Shown here: piece by piece, positions 12,261-25,290 of the stretch
Position numbering within the stretch: position 1 is the first letter of the stretch
How the letters are laid out: every line of letters starts with the position of its first letter
Assembly (NCBI GenBank): GCA_034401795.1
Contig: CM067370.1
Span: 62,226,369 to 62,290,368, forward strand
Source: Chaetoderma sp. LZ-2023a
Lineage: Eukaryota > Mollusca > Caudofoveata > Chaetodermatida > Chaetodermatidae
Direction: 5' to 3'
Length of the DNA stretch: 64,000 nt
Notes under the pieces: generated by a model
The model's input: the letters and a program-made list of their open reading frames with translations, nothing else
What the model was told of the DNA's origin: nothing
Database searches by the model: none
Position numbers and translations under genes: made by a program

Positions 12261-13104
12261 TGGTGGTGACCCAGTGCCTGAGCTCGGGCTGTGTGACATG
12301 CACAACACTGGTATCCAGACCGATGCCTCTTCGGAGACAAGTATTCTCGACGTTAGTCCAGAGTACTGCGGTGCCAGTTCGACCCCTCACCTACCAAGCC
12401 AGGAGTTGGGCGAACACATGACCAATGCTGAGGACGATGACGAGGCACATACTCGTCCTCTCCTTTTTCAGAGCAGATCTACTAGGTCTGGTAAACCATA
12501 TTTGAAGACCTTTTCATTTTTGCTGTCCAAGGGGAAGGATGGAAAAGTTGTTCCCCCTTCATCGTCCCATTCCCATCCACTTCATGCTATTAGCCCCATT
12601 ATAAAGTTGCCACAAGCAGAGGCTGAAGCTGCCCCAAGCCAGAGTGCCTCTTGTGGGGTGGAACAAATAATAAATAGCATAGAAGAAGTAAGTGGGTTTG
12701 ATGAAACCATCGCCTGTTCTAGTCAACAGGGAAACCATACATCTCAGTGTACCTCCCATTCAAGCAATAAATTGGCAATACCACCCCCTACACCCCCCCC
12801 CCCACACACACCCCCGCCAAGCAGCACCCCATCCATATGCTGCACCACTGCACTCCAAATTGCGTCCCTCAATTCCATGCTGAGTTCGGACATCACACAT
12901 CCCATCCGCCTCACACTCCACTCGTCATCTGAAGATCGTCATGCTTCAGAGATGAGAGAGGCTGTTGTTTCAGGATGGGTGGCTTCTCGTGCATCGGTAA
13001 CTGCGGTGGCTGATGATGGTCGGGGAGGCAGCCTTTTCAGTAGACTCTCGGCTCGTTTATTCCTGGTGCTTAAGAGATATGACCAAGCACCAACCGTTGT
13101 GTAA

Positions 13105-15060
13105 TGGGAGATAGTCCTCCCCATCCAAGAAGCACCCCATCCATATGCTTCACTAAGCCCCCACCCCCCGCCCCACCCCACCAACCCCCATAACAATTAC
13201 AACATAGTCAACATCCTTTTACTTCATACTCAGCAACTGTATAGGAAACTTGCATCTATCCTATACAACAGAAAAGGATGGAAACATGGAATCCGCAATG
13301 ATCTGCAGCACAAATAATGTGGTGAGCCATCCAGTTCACCACACACGTACACATTTTATCGTCAGACTTGGTATTGTCAGCATGGAAAACTGGCTATCGC
13401 CCGCCGCATGACATAATCAACATAGCATACGATATAGGACTCCCCTACACCAGTCACCACTACAAACAAGGACCAGAACAACATTTACCTGCATGCGCAC
13501 ACTTTCACCGCAAGCATGTGGTAACTCTTTAAATGCGGTGAAATATCAACTTCACGAATATCATCACTACGTGCCACAAGGAACATCCCTCCACTTGGAA
13601 GCGACATCAGCAATTCTCATAATAACAAACTACCTTACATATACATAATCTCAGATAACTTTATTGAGAGAGCAGGATTGACTGCAGTCTGTCATCGGCA
13701 TGCAAGTAGGAATTTGCTATTGAAAGCAAAATTCGTTAATGGACTGATACACCATCATTCGTGCTCTAAGTACCTCTGTTCCGCCTTTCTAAGGCTTGGC
13801 CATTACACAGTGAAAACATTCAATGTCCGCCAAAGTTATCACCACACAAATTGCAGCATCACATCCATGCAGCAATAACATTTACACCGCTTCACACTGC
13901 AAGATTAATCCGTGAACAATCAGCCACACATACTTAACACACCAAACAACACGTCAAATGATATGGATACTCAGGATCATTGCCTCACAAATCTCCAAAC
14001 AACAGTATTGTATTATTGTAAACTGTGGCATGCATTTTATGAGCATTGTACCAAATAAGTTTATGTGTAGGTGCGGTGAGGCTAGTCCTTCCTATGGGAG
14101 AAGGATTCTTGGCAGTCTACCCACCCAGTAAACACAATCATGGTTGACATGGTCAGTAACTTGTCGCTTGTAAGACATGAAATTGCTTAAACAAAACAAA
14201 ATGTACATTCAGCTATCTGTTATAATTTTGACTAAGAAATAGAAAGGTTTTACCGTGTTTACAAATCATTAACACACGGGCTGGAAGAGCAGCATCAAAA
14301 TTTAAACAGGTTACATACAAGGAAAATTTCAAATGTTCTCACACACAAATTCCGTTCATCAAATCATCAGGAGTGGGTTTAAAACACCATATAGATTGAT
14401 TCCTTATCAGTCAGAAAACCCATATGCAGTTTGCGCGATGAAAGAATCCTAAGTTTCCAATCAGCCACATGTTGTTAAAATATATATCCCGTGACAACCA
14501 CTCACTGTTTTCCGGTAAATTATTTCAAAAGACTATAGGCAGAAGAATCTCCCTCCTGAATAGCGACCACATGCACGATCGAGGAGGCGAGAGGTGATGC
14601 GTCGGGGTCATTACATTGCTGATTTAATTTTGCTCTCACACACCCCGTCGGCCGTTTCAGCCTAAAATTTAAAGAGGCAAGTCTATAAGCATCTAACTCA
14701 AAAAACCGACTCAGGCTAATTAAAATGTGAGCCTACACAGGAATAAGTAGTTCGCTGTCTTTATGTTGATTGGAAACCGGTTATCCCATAATAATATTGA
14801 TGAAGTAAGCATTCCTTTTACTTTATTTATATTTCCTCTCCATTTTCATGGAACGAATAAGGAATCCGAGGAATGAGGAATAAAAGACGAATTTCACAGG
14901 TGGGATGACTGCTTCACCCTGAGAAAAACTTTGGTGTGGTCATCCGCCATCCACTGACGTCAACAAAAACTATAAAAGGAATCGTGCACGGAAACTGCAT
15001 CTTCCCAAACAAGTCAACACCAGGGAGAATCACCGGCACTAGACCATATTCGTGTTACAA
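13105..15060. other. Interior of the large element, no gene seen
   Basis: No frame over about 70 codons and no motif is convincing here. A C-rich simple stretch lies at about 13150-13190. TGCGGT/ACCGCA hexamers recur (for example near 13510, 13540 and 14072), as in the rest of the large element. Confidence 0.4.
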
Positions 15061-15093
15061 CCAAATTCTGCTATATATTATTATTAGCTTTTT

Positions 15094-15136
<43 letters not shown>

Positions 15137-15137
15137 T
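15061..15137. repeat. (ATT)n microsatellite
   Basis: TTA/ATT triplets are repeated for about 70 bp, followed about 30 bp on by three TTAGG units (15164-15180). Confidence 0.9.
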
Positions 15138-15169
15138 GAGTTATTGAAAAGTCAAGAAGTTAAGTTAGG

Positions 15170-15529
15170 TTAGGTTAGGTCTACTTGCGGTACCGCCATT
15201 GCAATATGGCCTAAAGTTACTAGCTGAAGATCGCATTCTTTCAGAAAGTTCTGAAGAGGAACCACAATGTTTCCAGTGCACTTGAGGACCTGCCCATGGC
15301 ACTCCGTGCGGAAAAGGATTTTCAAGAAATTCGAATCTCTGACTGCATTACAACTGTGATCACCTGTTTCAAAGAGCATATTGTTGGGACTGTAATTACT
15401 TGTATACGGCACCACGCTACGGGACCATGCACACCACGGTGACCAATCATCGTGTGGTAGTAGTAACATTAAAACCGGATGAGTAACACGAGGACTGGGA
15501 AATTCTCGGACCCAAACTAGATCTACCAA
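15170..15529 (-). other. Orphan open frame, 119 codons
   Basis: A minus-strand frame of 119 codons opens beside the ATT microsatellite. It shows no motif, membrane segment or repeat that I recognise. It runs opposite to the gag-pol genes. It may be chance; I list it because it is the longest clean frame between pol and the Tc1 insertion. Confidence 0.15.
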
Positions 15530-16543
15530 AAAGACACTATCAATGGCGCGGGTTAAGCAAACTACCCAAAAGCATTCACAAGTCTTACATCCTCTGCACC
15601 AGCAAAGAAAACAAAATCAGTATCCATTTAGGAGGACAGCGCAGCTTCATTATCACAGCATGACTTAGTAATCATTACAGGTCTGGAGACAATCAGAGAA
15701 GTACAGTCCACCACCGCAACACCTACAGCCACTGTCCAGCTCACACGTTTCAATCAGCACCACCGCAAGCACTACATCAGCACCGCAATCAGACCCTGCA
15801 GTATGGAAAGCCTCCTCTCTAAGCAAGGTATATGCAGGTAAGGTATATGCAGGTAAGAAACGAACCACACACCAGTCCATAGACATTTTATCTGTACCAC
15901 GTGTCACCACAAGTAAATTAATACTTGCGGTAAAGCAACAGAGAAAGGCATCCGTCACTGCTCATAATCCGCACAGCATTCCACACATGTCATCCATCAG
16001 CAGTACCGCAGTCACACCAGTTTCTTCCGCTTCTTTCGTAACCAAACTTTCCGATACCGGCACTACCTCAAACACCAGCACTGGCAACATGGCCACTGCA
16101 TCATCCACCATCGCGACTCTGACAGAAACTATGACAGCTATCACTACAGCAATTGGCAGCACCGCATCCATCACTGCCAGTTTTCAGTACCTCCACACCA
16201 TGAACGGCCAGCATCACCGCAGCCACCGCACTTCAGACCCTATCCGCATCTTCACCGCCAGAGAATGATATAAACATTTCAACTGCAGACATTTCCGCAC
16301 CATGAACACATCCACCAGATACTGTGTTAGTATACCGTGCTACCCAGACTTGTTCGGACCACTCATCTAGAAATTGGCTTATAATATATAAAGTAGGGAT
16401 TAACTGATAAGCATTATTGCATCGGCAGTGCTGGTATTATCATAATTAAATGGATATACTTTTCTTATTATTATACTATTTTATAAAATCAAAACCCAGT
16501 CCCAAGAATGACCACGGTCATTCTGCGCAGCTATGATGCTACA
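15530..16543. other. ACCGCA-rich interior segment
   Basis: This stretch has the densest run of ACCGCA hexamers in the window (near 15713, 15762, 15782, 16004, 16160, 16216 and 16224, with TGCGGT near 15927). An open frame at 15987-16268 is almost wholly Ser, Thr and Ala and looks like a by-product of this composition. A 15-bp tandem duplication lies at 15825-15856. No gene is recognised. Confidence 0.45.
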
Positions 16544-16545
16544 TA

Positions 16546-18175
16546 CAGTACCAGTCAGAAGAATGAGTGCACCTGAAGGCTGAAAACAATACATTTTTGT
16601 AGTTGAAAATATTTTATTCAACATATGATTCTCTAAACATTTGCAAAATACACATTAACATGTATAACAACCAAATAAGCAAGGAATAAAAATTATCTTT
16701 GAAAAATGGCTCCAAATCCTTGCTTCCTCGAAATAGCCACCTTTTGCTTTTATTACAGCTTCACAAATACGAGATTTTACAAGATTCATTAGGAAATCAC
16801 TCGATATGTCTTCCCAGCTTTCCTGAAACAATTGTCATCAGAGATGTACGGCACTCTTGGGTTGCTTTGCTTTGACTCTCTTGTCAAGTTCATCACATAT
16901 AAGTTCAATAGGGTTCAGATCAGTTGTCTGTCACTTTCTTTCTTCTCTAGATAGCGCTTGCACAACTTTGAGGTATGTTTGGGGTCGTTATCTTGCTGGA
17001 AAATGAAGGATCACCCAACCAGCCTTAATCCAGATGGAATGTCGTGTCTCTGAAGTATACTGTGATAGCCACGTTGATTGAGGATGCCACGGACCTGATA
17101 AAGATCACCAACCTTGTCACCAGCAAAACATCCCCAGACCATGACACCGCCTTCTCCATGTTTTACAGTGGCAAGCACACAAGCAGAAATCATCCATTCA
17201 CCATTCCTGCCTCTTACATACACTCTGCAGTTGGAGCCAAATATTTCAAGTGTGGACTCGACAGTCCATAAGACTGACTTCCACTCATCAGATGTTCAGT
17301 TTCTGATTTTTTTGGCCCAGGCAAGTATTTTCGTCTTATTCACCACTCTTGACAGTGGTTTCTTTGCTGCAATTCTTCCATGTAGGCCAGCATCACGTAA
17401 CCTCCTCTGAACTGTTGATGTCAAAACAGCTGTCGTTCTGATAGCATTTAGCTGGGCTTGAATGTCAGGGGCACTTAATTGCCAGTTGCGCAGACTTATG
17501 ATGCGCATAAACTTGTTCTCTGTGTCTGAGGTCACCTTGGGCCTGCCTGACATCTTTCGGTCCTCATTAGTGCCTGTCACTTCAAACCGTTTGACAGTCT
17601 TGGCCACTGCAGTCACCGACACTTCCAAAGTACTTGCAATCTTTCTCAAAGATTGACCCTCATTTCTCAAAGTAATTACAGAATGTCTTTTATCCTTACT
17701 TAACTTAGCTGTTTTTGCTATTTTACAACACGCTTATCTTTAGGAATGACCACTGTGTGTATTTGGTAACATCTTTTATACTGATCATGACCTCACACCT
17801 GCTCATTCAATAAACTGACAAAGTTGGGATGGTCACGCTCCAGTGAACTCAGAGAGCTTCTACAAAACAAACTGTTACACTTAGCCTGTGATTGAACAAT
17901 GCAGTATACACATTTCAGGCATGTGAACTCATGTTGGTTTCATACTATAAACCCCTTACTTTGCAAGGCAGAAAGTGGATATTTCTAGCAATAAAATATT
18001 TAGAAAATAATTTCAAATTTATTGAATATTTCTTAGATATTTCATGCTGTTTGTTTGTTCAATATATTTATTTGTGATTATGGGGTATTTAGAGGAACTT
18101 ATGCGGAGCAAACCATCTAAAACTATGGAGAAACCTTTGTTTCAGCTGGTTCACCCAAACTTTTGACTGGTACTG
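16546..18175 (-). mobile_element. Tc1-like transposon with TA target duplication, inactive
   Basis: The ends are inverted repeats, CAGTACCAGTCA/G at 16546 and its complement TGACTGGTACTG ending at 18175. TA lies immediately outside each end (16544-16545 and 18176-18177), the mark of Tc1/mariner insertion. The 1,630-bp length is normal for the group. It carries one broken transposase on the minus strand. It lies inside the large Ty3/gypsy element and is therefore younger. Confidence 0.9.
16690..17725 (-). pseudogene. Broken Tc1-family transposase
   Basis: The transposase would cut and paste the element. The N-terminal helix-turn-helix part is open at 17670-17296 and extends in frame to about 17725 (LSKDKRHSVITLRNEGQSLR pattern, then KIASTLEVSVTAV). 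A GRPK basic motif follows. After a stop near 17296 the catalytic part continues in shifted frames: GGVMVWGCFAG at about 17140, QQDNDPKHTS (second Asp) at about 16975 and DLNPIE (Glu position) at about 16910. Several stops and frameshifts make it nonfunctional. Confidence 0.85.
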
Positions 18176-18177
18176 TA

Positions 18178-19898
18178 GCTACTCCTCAATATTTATTATT
18201 GCGGATAATTATCCTATAATTACACCATATGCGGTGTTGCGGAAATAGTATACCGCAATAAAAATCCTATTTTAATCATGCCATCCCAGCAGTTATCTGG
18301 GGCTGCATGGTACATTTTTCACTTATTATTAATAATATTTTTCTTATTAGTTTTCTTCTCGCTTAATCGAGATAGATTAAAGGGGTACCGAAAGTCACTC
18401 ATATACTGTTTATTTACTTGTATATAAATGATTATGGTACGTTGGAGCCTGGGAGTTTTCGGACCGAGAATAATTAGCCGTCACAGGAGAACGTCCTCGC
18501 GAGCTATTGTTTTAGCCAGATCAGGCTATTAAAATAAAGAATTAGCATGAACCACATGAAACAAAACAAAAAACCAAAAGGCCTAGCCAAATAAAAATCG
18601 GGCCTAAAATCAAAATGTATGCCTCCCTCCCCAACTCTTTGCACGTCTATGTGGTTATCTCTTATGAATACGTGCCTCACGTGTCACTCTATCCTCTCGG
18701 CTACGCGCCTACCTGAGAAGTCTATAATTCTCACCTAGCATACGCCCTGTGGCAATTGATCTGTGATGCGGTATCATTTGGCCCAGGTGCCAAACTAGCA
18801 GGGAGTGGTGTAGTGCGGATCGACCGGTCAGGTACGAACCGTCCCAGTCTATCTGGGTGCGGAATGGTCGGATCTGGGATGCTCCAAGCTCGTCCGCTAG
18901 GTAGCATGATAAGCGTGTATGGCCATATATGAAAGGCTCACAATAACAGTGTGCGTGAGATGGCCCATTGTGCATGCGCAACCATAGGAGATAGCCTACA
19001 TATGCACGTTAGCGTGTGGATTATGGCAAGCTAATGAATATTCCTTGCCTGTAACTGTAATTGATTAAATACAGGCCATCCTCGCTTTTCTTGCACTATC
19101 TTGAGCTCCCAATTAAAATAAACATCGCCATAGCGCATGTGCTTGGTAGGGTCACGGCCAGCTAATCACGTGGTCAGTCCCGTACCTTGTATATGACGCG
19201 TGCACTGATTGGTCATGTAACGCTGGTGTGACGTCACCAGTTAGAATAAAAGGATCTCTAATATTCCAATTGACAGAGAGTTGGGCCGTGGGTCTGCCAG
19301 AGACAAAACGTGCAATCCTGCTTATTGTATAGCATCGGTAATCTGGCCTTGCTAACCTGAAACAGTGCCATTCGAGTCTTTGGAGAACATGCACGGCACC
19401 ACAAGTTAAGTTTTTGGATGCTCCCGGACGATATCACCGGGGGCAAAAGTCTAATTTAAAGACAGTTTCCCCACTACCAACAACTTCAGAGCGACCTTTT
19501 CTGCGATGTGGCCCTTTGGCTGTATAGTACCATCTAAAACCGGTATGTAGAACGTGTGGTGTGCGATGATATCTCGCCAGATCTGCTGTGCCACGTTGAA
19601 ATAGTGGTAGATCAAACTATGCACTTGTCTAGTGCTCCTAATTAACATTTTAGACTGCAGTCCGGATGAGGATAATTGCTTTACGCACCGCATGATCTAT
19701 GCGGTGTGTATCGTCTTGTGCCGCAAGATATGTATCCTGTATTATTATAAAACACTTCCTATAGCCTTCATACTAAGGCGGGCAACTTCAATCCGCACCA
19801 GTACGAAAATTCTCAAATCTGCATAGTTGAACTTTATAATCTGTGCGTGACTATCTATTATCCATTAAGAGTGAGTTCTTCTTCACCATTCCTGAGTA
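18178..19898. other. Interior of large element between Tc1 and right repeat, no gene seen
   Basis: No coding motif is recognised. TGCGGT/ACCGCA hexamers continue (near 18230, 18254, 18765 and two near 19690-19705). A 60-70-bp stretch at 18811-18873 has an inverted partner at 25651-25718. No clear purine tract lies before 19899. The frame at 18709-18981 (minus) overlaps that repeat and is not supported. Confidence 0.4.
18811..18873. repeat. Dispersed repeat, inverted partner at 25651-25718
   Basis: TAGTGCGGATCGACCGGTCA and the bases that follow recur in reverse complement at 25651-25718 with a few differences. The origin is unknown. Confidence 0.7.
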
Positions 19899-21906
19899 TT
19901 AGCTGCATCAGTTAAATCGTCTGTGGCTAACCACCAAGCAATGACTACGGAATTGTGCCAGCTCGCACTGCACTTACGTGATGCTCCAACAACAGTGATG
20001 TTTAAGAACATCTACACCAATGACTAATTGGTGCTCCGCAATATGTATTCAACTGTTTTTAATTAGGTACTGATGACTAATAGATACTGCACGGTCGTTT
20101 GAGATTTTTATTGTTATATTCCTTTATATATCATTTTCACTTGAAGGTGCTGATGACTAATAGGCACTGCAAGGTCTGATGTGACCTTTCTATTTGTACT
20201 GTACTGTAAAGTTTTGTAATATGGCAGTTGCCATCCAAGTTACTACTTTTTGCTTAGTTAGTTATGTATTTATTTCTACAAAAATACTTGGACCGCACTT
20301 CGCCTAGGTTACTCTATACATCAACAACAAACACACCACCTTGTTTCTCCGCTACAGCAACAATTTTTCACTAAGGTCGCTGTTCATGTTTTCACTACCT
20401 ATGATAGCTCGGTAGGATAGGTTTAAAAGTAGCTAGGGACAACTACTCACCAATCGAGACTTGTTTGTGTAAATCCTGTTTGCAGAGTGCAGCGGCTCCG
20501 TTATATTACATGTGCTGACAGTTTTAATAGTTAGCCATTTACCTTACAGCCTCCTAAATTCAATATATTGAGTAGGTGTCTCTTCCTAAGCTTCTCCGGC
20601 CACCTGGCCTATTAATTGTCTGGACTCACTCTGCCGCATTGGTTAGGACTGATTTAAGAAACAGTTGGGGTTTCTTGGCAGTCAGAATCAGTGTCGATGA
20701 CCACACGTTTCCCCCAACCACTCCCCCCCCCCCTGTATCTTCGGATACTTATTAGCTATGTCTTTTTGCCAAAGTAGGAATCACTGCGAAAATATAATTA
20801 TTATAGGATGACCCAGCAGTGCATTCTTTTGGGCAACTTTCCGTAATCATAAAGCAGGTAAACTTTAGCTCCAGGGAGCGGATCTCACATGGTCTGCTCT
20901 CGAAGCGCTAGGTGATGGATAAAGACACAGATCGCCATCTAACTCAACGTTGACTGGGTGTGGCTTTCGAGCCCTCCACGCCTTCACAGGAAGGTCACCA
21001 TAGCTGGATATCTGTTTCTTTATCCCAACCACAAATAGATACATGCTTTCTAAACGCTTGTGTAATGTGACTTGTCCTTGTCTTGTTATTTGTGGTCGTG
21101 CTGCGGTATGCAGAGGGATTGATCTCGATTCTGAAACTACCACCAGGCGACATGTTTGCATGCTGTCGACCTGATGGTAGATGCTCCATGGCGGTACGCG
21201 ACAGGGGCGTCGAGCATCCTCGCCAGGAAGGCTTTCTCGTTAAAGTTAAGTAAGCTTTAAGCCACTTGCGGCCTAAACATTGCATGTTTGGAACTAATAA
21301 CTAAATGATTGTTTAGAACCATTAAGAAGGCCCTCAGAAATAAAGTGGAACCTACTAAATCAACATCTTTAACTCACATAAGGTGACAGTGTTGAATTCT
21401 TCGGAAATCATCCACCCAATCTTCACGTAAATCAGCGTGCATCCCAATAACCAATAATTACACTAGGTTGATTCATTTTCTCACTTTTATATTAGCTTTG
21501 TATGAATGGGAGAGCAGCCCTTTTTGCCACATCTCCTTCTCCGCTTCGGCATTGTAGGAATTTTCCTGTGATGCAGGCCCGCGCGAGGCACTTTCCTCTC
21601 GTAAGCAAGAATTATTTGGCCAGCCTGAGGCAACTATAGTTTATATTGAACCAGCTAAAGTAGCCACGCTAGGACCCACCTTTACAGAGATACCTCACAG
21701 AATATATAGATCAGAGTACAGAATACATAACATCATTCCGTTTTTACATACTTATCTATATGAGCAGCGAATGAGTATGATTGTTTGTCAGCTATAATAT
21801 ATTTTCATTATGGCTCACTTCTAAATTAACGAAATGAACCGACACTCTGGTGACACTAACAGCTGGATTGAAATGGTGCAGTTCAACTTCTGCGGTAATG
21901 GTCGCA
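19899..21906 (+). repeat. Right 2-kb direct repeat (candidate 3' LTR)
   Basis: This block is collinear with 3966-5970, at about 2,008 bp against 2,005 bp. It starts TTAGCTGCATCAG and ends GGTCGCA. It carries the same hairpin motif (20015-20033, 20066-20090, 20146-20170), though the third hairpin has a stem mismatch. It holds about 80 bp (20513-20595) that the left copy lacks. The flank after 21906 is unrelated to the flank after 5970. Confidence 0.75.
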
Positions 21907-22012
21907 TCATCGGGCTGACATACCATACATATGCGGTACTGATAAACAAGATGATTATATGGAGCAGCGCGTACCTCTGGATGCCTTCTCAGAACACATC
22001 CAAATTTCTGTT

Positions 22013-22442
22013 TCATGTAGGAGGCGATGTTGAATATAAGGGATCCAGATTTTCTGAGACATTATTGGGTTTAAGCCGTTCTTGTCGTGAAAACCAGCCA
22101 CAAAGAGCATGCTGTCTTTCTGGCTGTGGAAATATTAGCTTCAAACCACTGTTGCATAATGTTATGAACAGATACCTGGATAACGCTGAGATGGGTTGCA
22201 CGGTCAACAATGTCAAGTTCATGACCGTTGAAAGTGATGGCAGATTTCTGTACATCGGTTTTACTGTCGCTGTAAATGATGACATTAGTCTTTAACATTC
22301 CCATAGCATAGCAGTTGTCTGCAGCATATGCGATGATAAGAGAAACAACTGAATGGGAATCTAGACTGGTGTACAGAACAAGGGATGTGATATCAATCCA
22401 CTGTTGTTGGAGCTGGTACTGGAATGTCGAACATATGTGCAC
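22013..22442 (-). pseudogene. LINE reverse transcriptase C-terminal fragment
   Basis: The minus-strand frame (123 codons) has the tail of a non-LTR reverse transcriptase: a degraded catalytic box read as QWIDITSLVLY where A-D-D is expected, then NVIIYSDSKTDVQKS, TFNGHELDIVDRATHL, and a downstream RFEANI-like helix. The last part resembles the stretch at 30009-30191, so this is probably the same LINE family as at 29.2-34.6 kb. It is truncated at both ends. Confidence 0.65.
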
Positions 22443-22979
22443 CGATGCCAGACTCTTCTATTTTCAGTAGCAGTGGACTGTTAAAGACCATGTAGTTGAG
22501 CGTGGAGCGGGTCTTGCCTTCTGACCAAGCATAAACTTCTTCTTCCTTTACATGCAAATACCCCACTTTATGAAGAACATCCTTTCGGAGTAGTTTACGT
22601 TAAACAGGGAAACAAATAAATAAAATAAAGTTAAGCTAGATACCACACATTATCTATACAAGGGTTAGAAAAGGTGCAAACAGGTTAGGTAACTTTGATG
22701 AGATATCTGAATATGTACACATGACGTCATCTATTGGTCATTGGGACGTCTTCTTCTTGCACATGCAGATTCCCCCACTATACGAGTCACCTCCTTGTGG
22801 AGTATGTAGGTAGTGGTATGGAAAACAATACTGTAGTCATTAAGTGAAAGTTAACAAGAGTCCTGTATGTATATGGCCATTGGATGGAGAGTAGACGCAT
22901 TCTCTCTTTTGTGACAGGAATAAATCCAGTCTCTGCTGATATGCTCCATATTCGAGATGATGGAATAATTTAGATAACA
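22443..22979. other. Between two LINE fragments
   Basis: Weak minus-strand continuation of the fragment to the left is possible up to about 22560. Beyond that I see no motif or repeat. Confidence 0.3.
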
Positions 22980-25290
22980 TTAGGGGAAGAGGATCCGACA
23001 CTCCTAACATTCTAGACCTTATCTTCACTCTTGAGGAAGGGAATATTTCTGACCTAACACACAATAGCCCACATGGCAAGTCAGACCATAGTGTTCTGAT
23101 ATTGAACTACAATTGTTATTTCATCAAGGTCGAGTACTCAAGACTAAAAAATTACTATGACAAAGCTAACTATGGAAGAATAAAGCAAGAATTTGGCAAG
23201 ATAGGCTGGGATATTATGTTAAAAGACAACGACATAAACGAGCAATGGACAATATTCATAGACACAATCCTTAGAATTGAAGAAAAGTATGTACCAATCA
23301 AAGAAATTAGACTAGGGAAAAGCAAGAGGGCGGGGGAGGGGGATAAAGTTGATAAAGAACAGCTTCAGAAGATAAAAAGCAAGCATAAACTTTGGAAAAG
23401 ATACATGAAATCAAGAAAGGTGGAAGACTATACATCATACTGTCGTGCTCGAAATAATGTTTCAAAAATGATGAAGTTCAACAGAAGAAATCTTGAAAAA
23501 AATACAGCCATGAATATAAAAACAAACCCAAAATCAGCATGGAAATATATCAAATCACAATATACGGCCAAAGACACGATACAACTGTCAATGATGAATC
23601 CAGATGATCTGAAATCAAAACTAACAAGAACAGAAAAGGAAAAGCAGATACACTGCAAGAATTCTTTTGCCGTGTATTTACAATCGAAACAGATGGTCCA
23701 TTACCAATCGTCCAAGTAAAAGAAGTAGACTATTCCATGCCAGACACATTTATAGATGATGACAGAGTAGAAAAACAACTTGATCAATTAACAATATCAA
23801 AATCGGCAGCGCCTGGCCAGCTTCACCCGCAGTTTCTCAAAACATTAAGCAAAGAATTAAAAGTACCACTCACTATAATCCTCAATACCTCGGTCAAAGC
23901 ACAAACACTTCCTACCATGTGGAAAGAAGCAAATATAACCGCCATCTTCAAGAAAGGAAGCAAAAAGTTGCCATCAAACTATCGGCCAGTAAGCTTAACT
24001 AGTATAGCGTGTAAGCTACTGGAGAGAATTATACGAGAACAATTAATGAAACATATGAGATGAAATACACTTTTTAGCAACAAACAGTACGGTTTTATAG
24101 ACAAGTGCTCAACAACACTCCAGCTTCTGAAACTGATAGATAAATGGACAGACGCACTAGACCAAGGATATGAGATTAATACAATCTACCTTGACTTCAT
24201 AAAAGCGGTTGATACGGTCCCACACAGAAGACGGCTTACAAAAGTTAAATCATATGGAATTAATATAGATCTAGTAGGATGGATAGCATACTTTCTGAAG
24301 GACAGACAGCAAACGGCTATCGTCAATGGTTCAGAGTCAGATTGGTGACATGTGACTATCATGATGCCGTAGGGTAGCGTCTTGGGACCGATATTATTTG
24401 TATTGTATTTTAATGATCTTCCAGATCATATAGCAAGCGACGTAATGCTATTTGCTGATGATACAAAATTTTATAATATCATATAGACAGAGGAGGATAA
24501 ATATCAGCTATAAAATGAGTTACACACATACAGAACTGGAGTGAAGATTTGCTTATTAAATTTCATCCTGACAAGTGTACAGTGTTGCACATAAATTCAG
24601 AACACGAATGAGATTACACACTCTCACTGAACAATAAAGTGCACACCCTTCAACACACAACTTCGGAAAAAGATATAGATGTGACATTTGATAAAAAGCT
24701 TAGCTTTGAAGAACTTATTAATACAAAGATTAAAACACCCAATATGATGGCAGGATTGATCAAAAGGGCATACACATATCTAGATATTGAAACCTTCACT
24801 TCACTGTACAAATCACTTGTCCATGTACATTTTGATTATGCAACCCCAGACTGCTGCCCTCACAAACAGAAACACATTGCTGCAATAGAAAGCGTCCAGA
24901 GGCGAACAGCAAAACAATTACCAGGCCTGAGAGAATTGTCATATGAAAACAGACTTAGGAAATTTAATTTACCAACATTAACGTAGAGAAGACATCGAGC
25001 AGATATCATTTTAGATATACAAATTACTGAATGATATTTATGATCCAGAGGTAGCACCAAAATTAAAACTATCAAGTGAAACATCAAGCTGCCTGAGAGG
25101 ACACAATTGAAAGTTAAGTAAGCAAAGGGCAAATAAAAACATAAGATACAAGGCATTCCCATCTAGAATTGTAAATATCTGGAATAGTTTACCTACACAT
25201 GTAGTAACAGCACCAAGTCTAAATGCGTTTAGATAAATCATGGAAAACCAATATGTCTTATTTGATTATAAAACACCCCTATCTGCCGGA
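22980..25290 (+). pseudogene. CR1-like LINE, 5'-truncated, endonuclease tail plus reverse transcriptase
   Basis: This is a plus-strand non-LTR retrotransposon fragment that lacks ORF1 and most of the endonuclease. At 22995-23100 the end of the endonuclease is read as LLNILDLIFTLEEG then HGKSDHSVL. A linker rich in Lys (23102-23719) follows. The reverse transcriptase begins about 23737, with KKLPSNYRPVSLTSIACKLL (about 23960-24020), 'IYLDFIKAVDTVPH', 'GSVLGPILFVLYFNDLPDH' and the catalytic FADDT at 24451-24465. The tail with LVHVHFDYATPDC and 'QRRTAKQLPGLRELSYENRL' follows. Stops at 24061, about 24346, 24370 and many later ones show decay. Relatives in this window lie at 31.2-32.9 and 42.4-47.7 kb. 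Confidence 0.85.

Noticed and set aside
15164..15180. Three TTAGG units, like an arthropod-type telomere repeat
   Set aside because: Only about three copies, next to an ATT microsatellite; far too short to be a telomeric tract.
15987..16268. Ser/Thr-rich 93-codon frame
   Set aside because: Low-complexity product of ACCGCA/CACTGC-rich sequence, no motif, no context as a gene.
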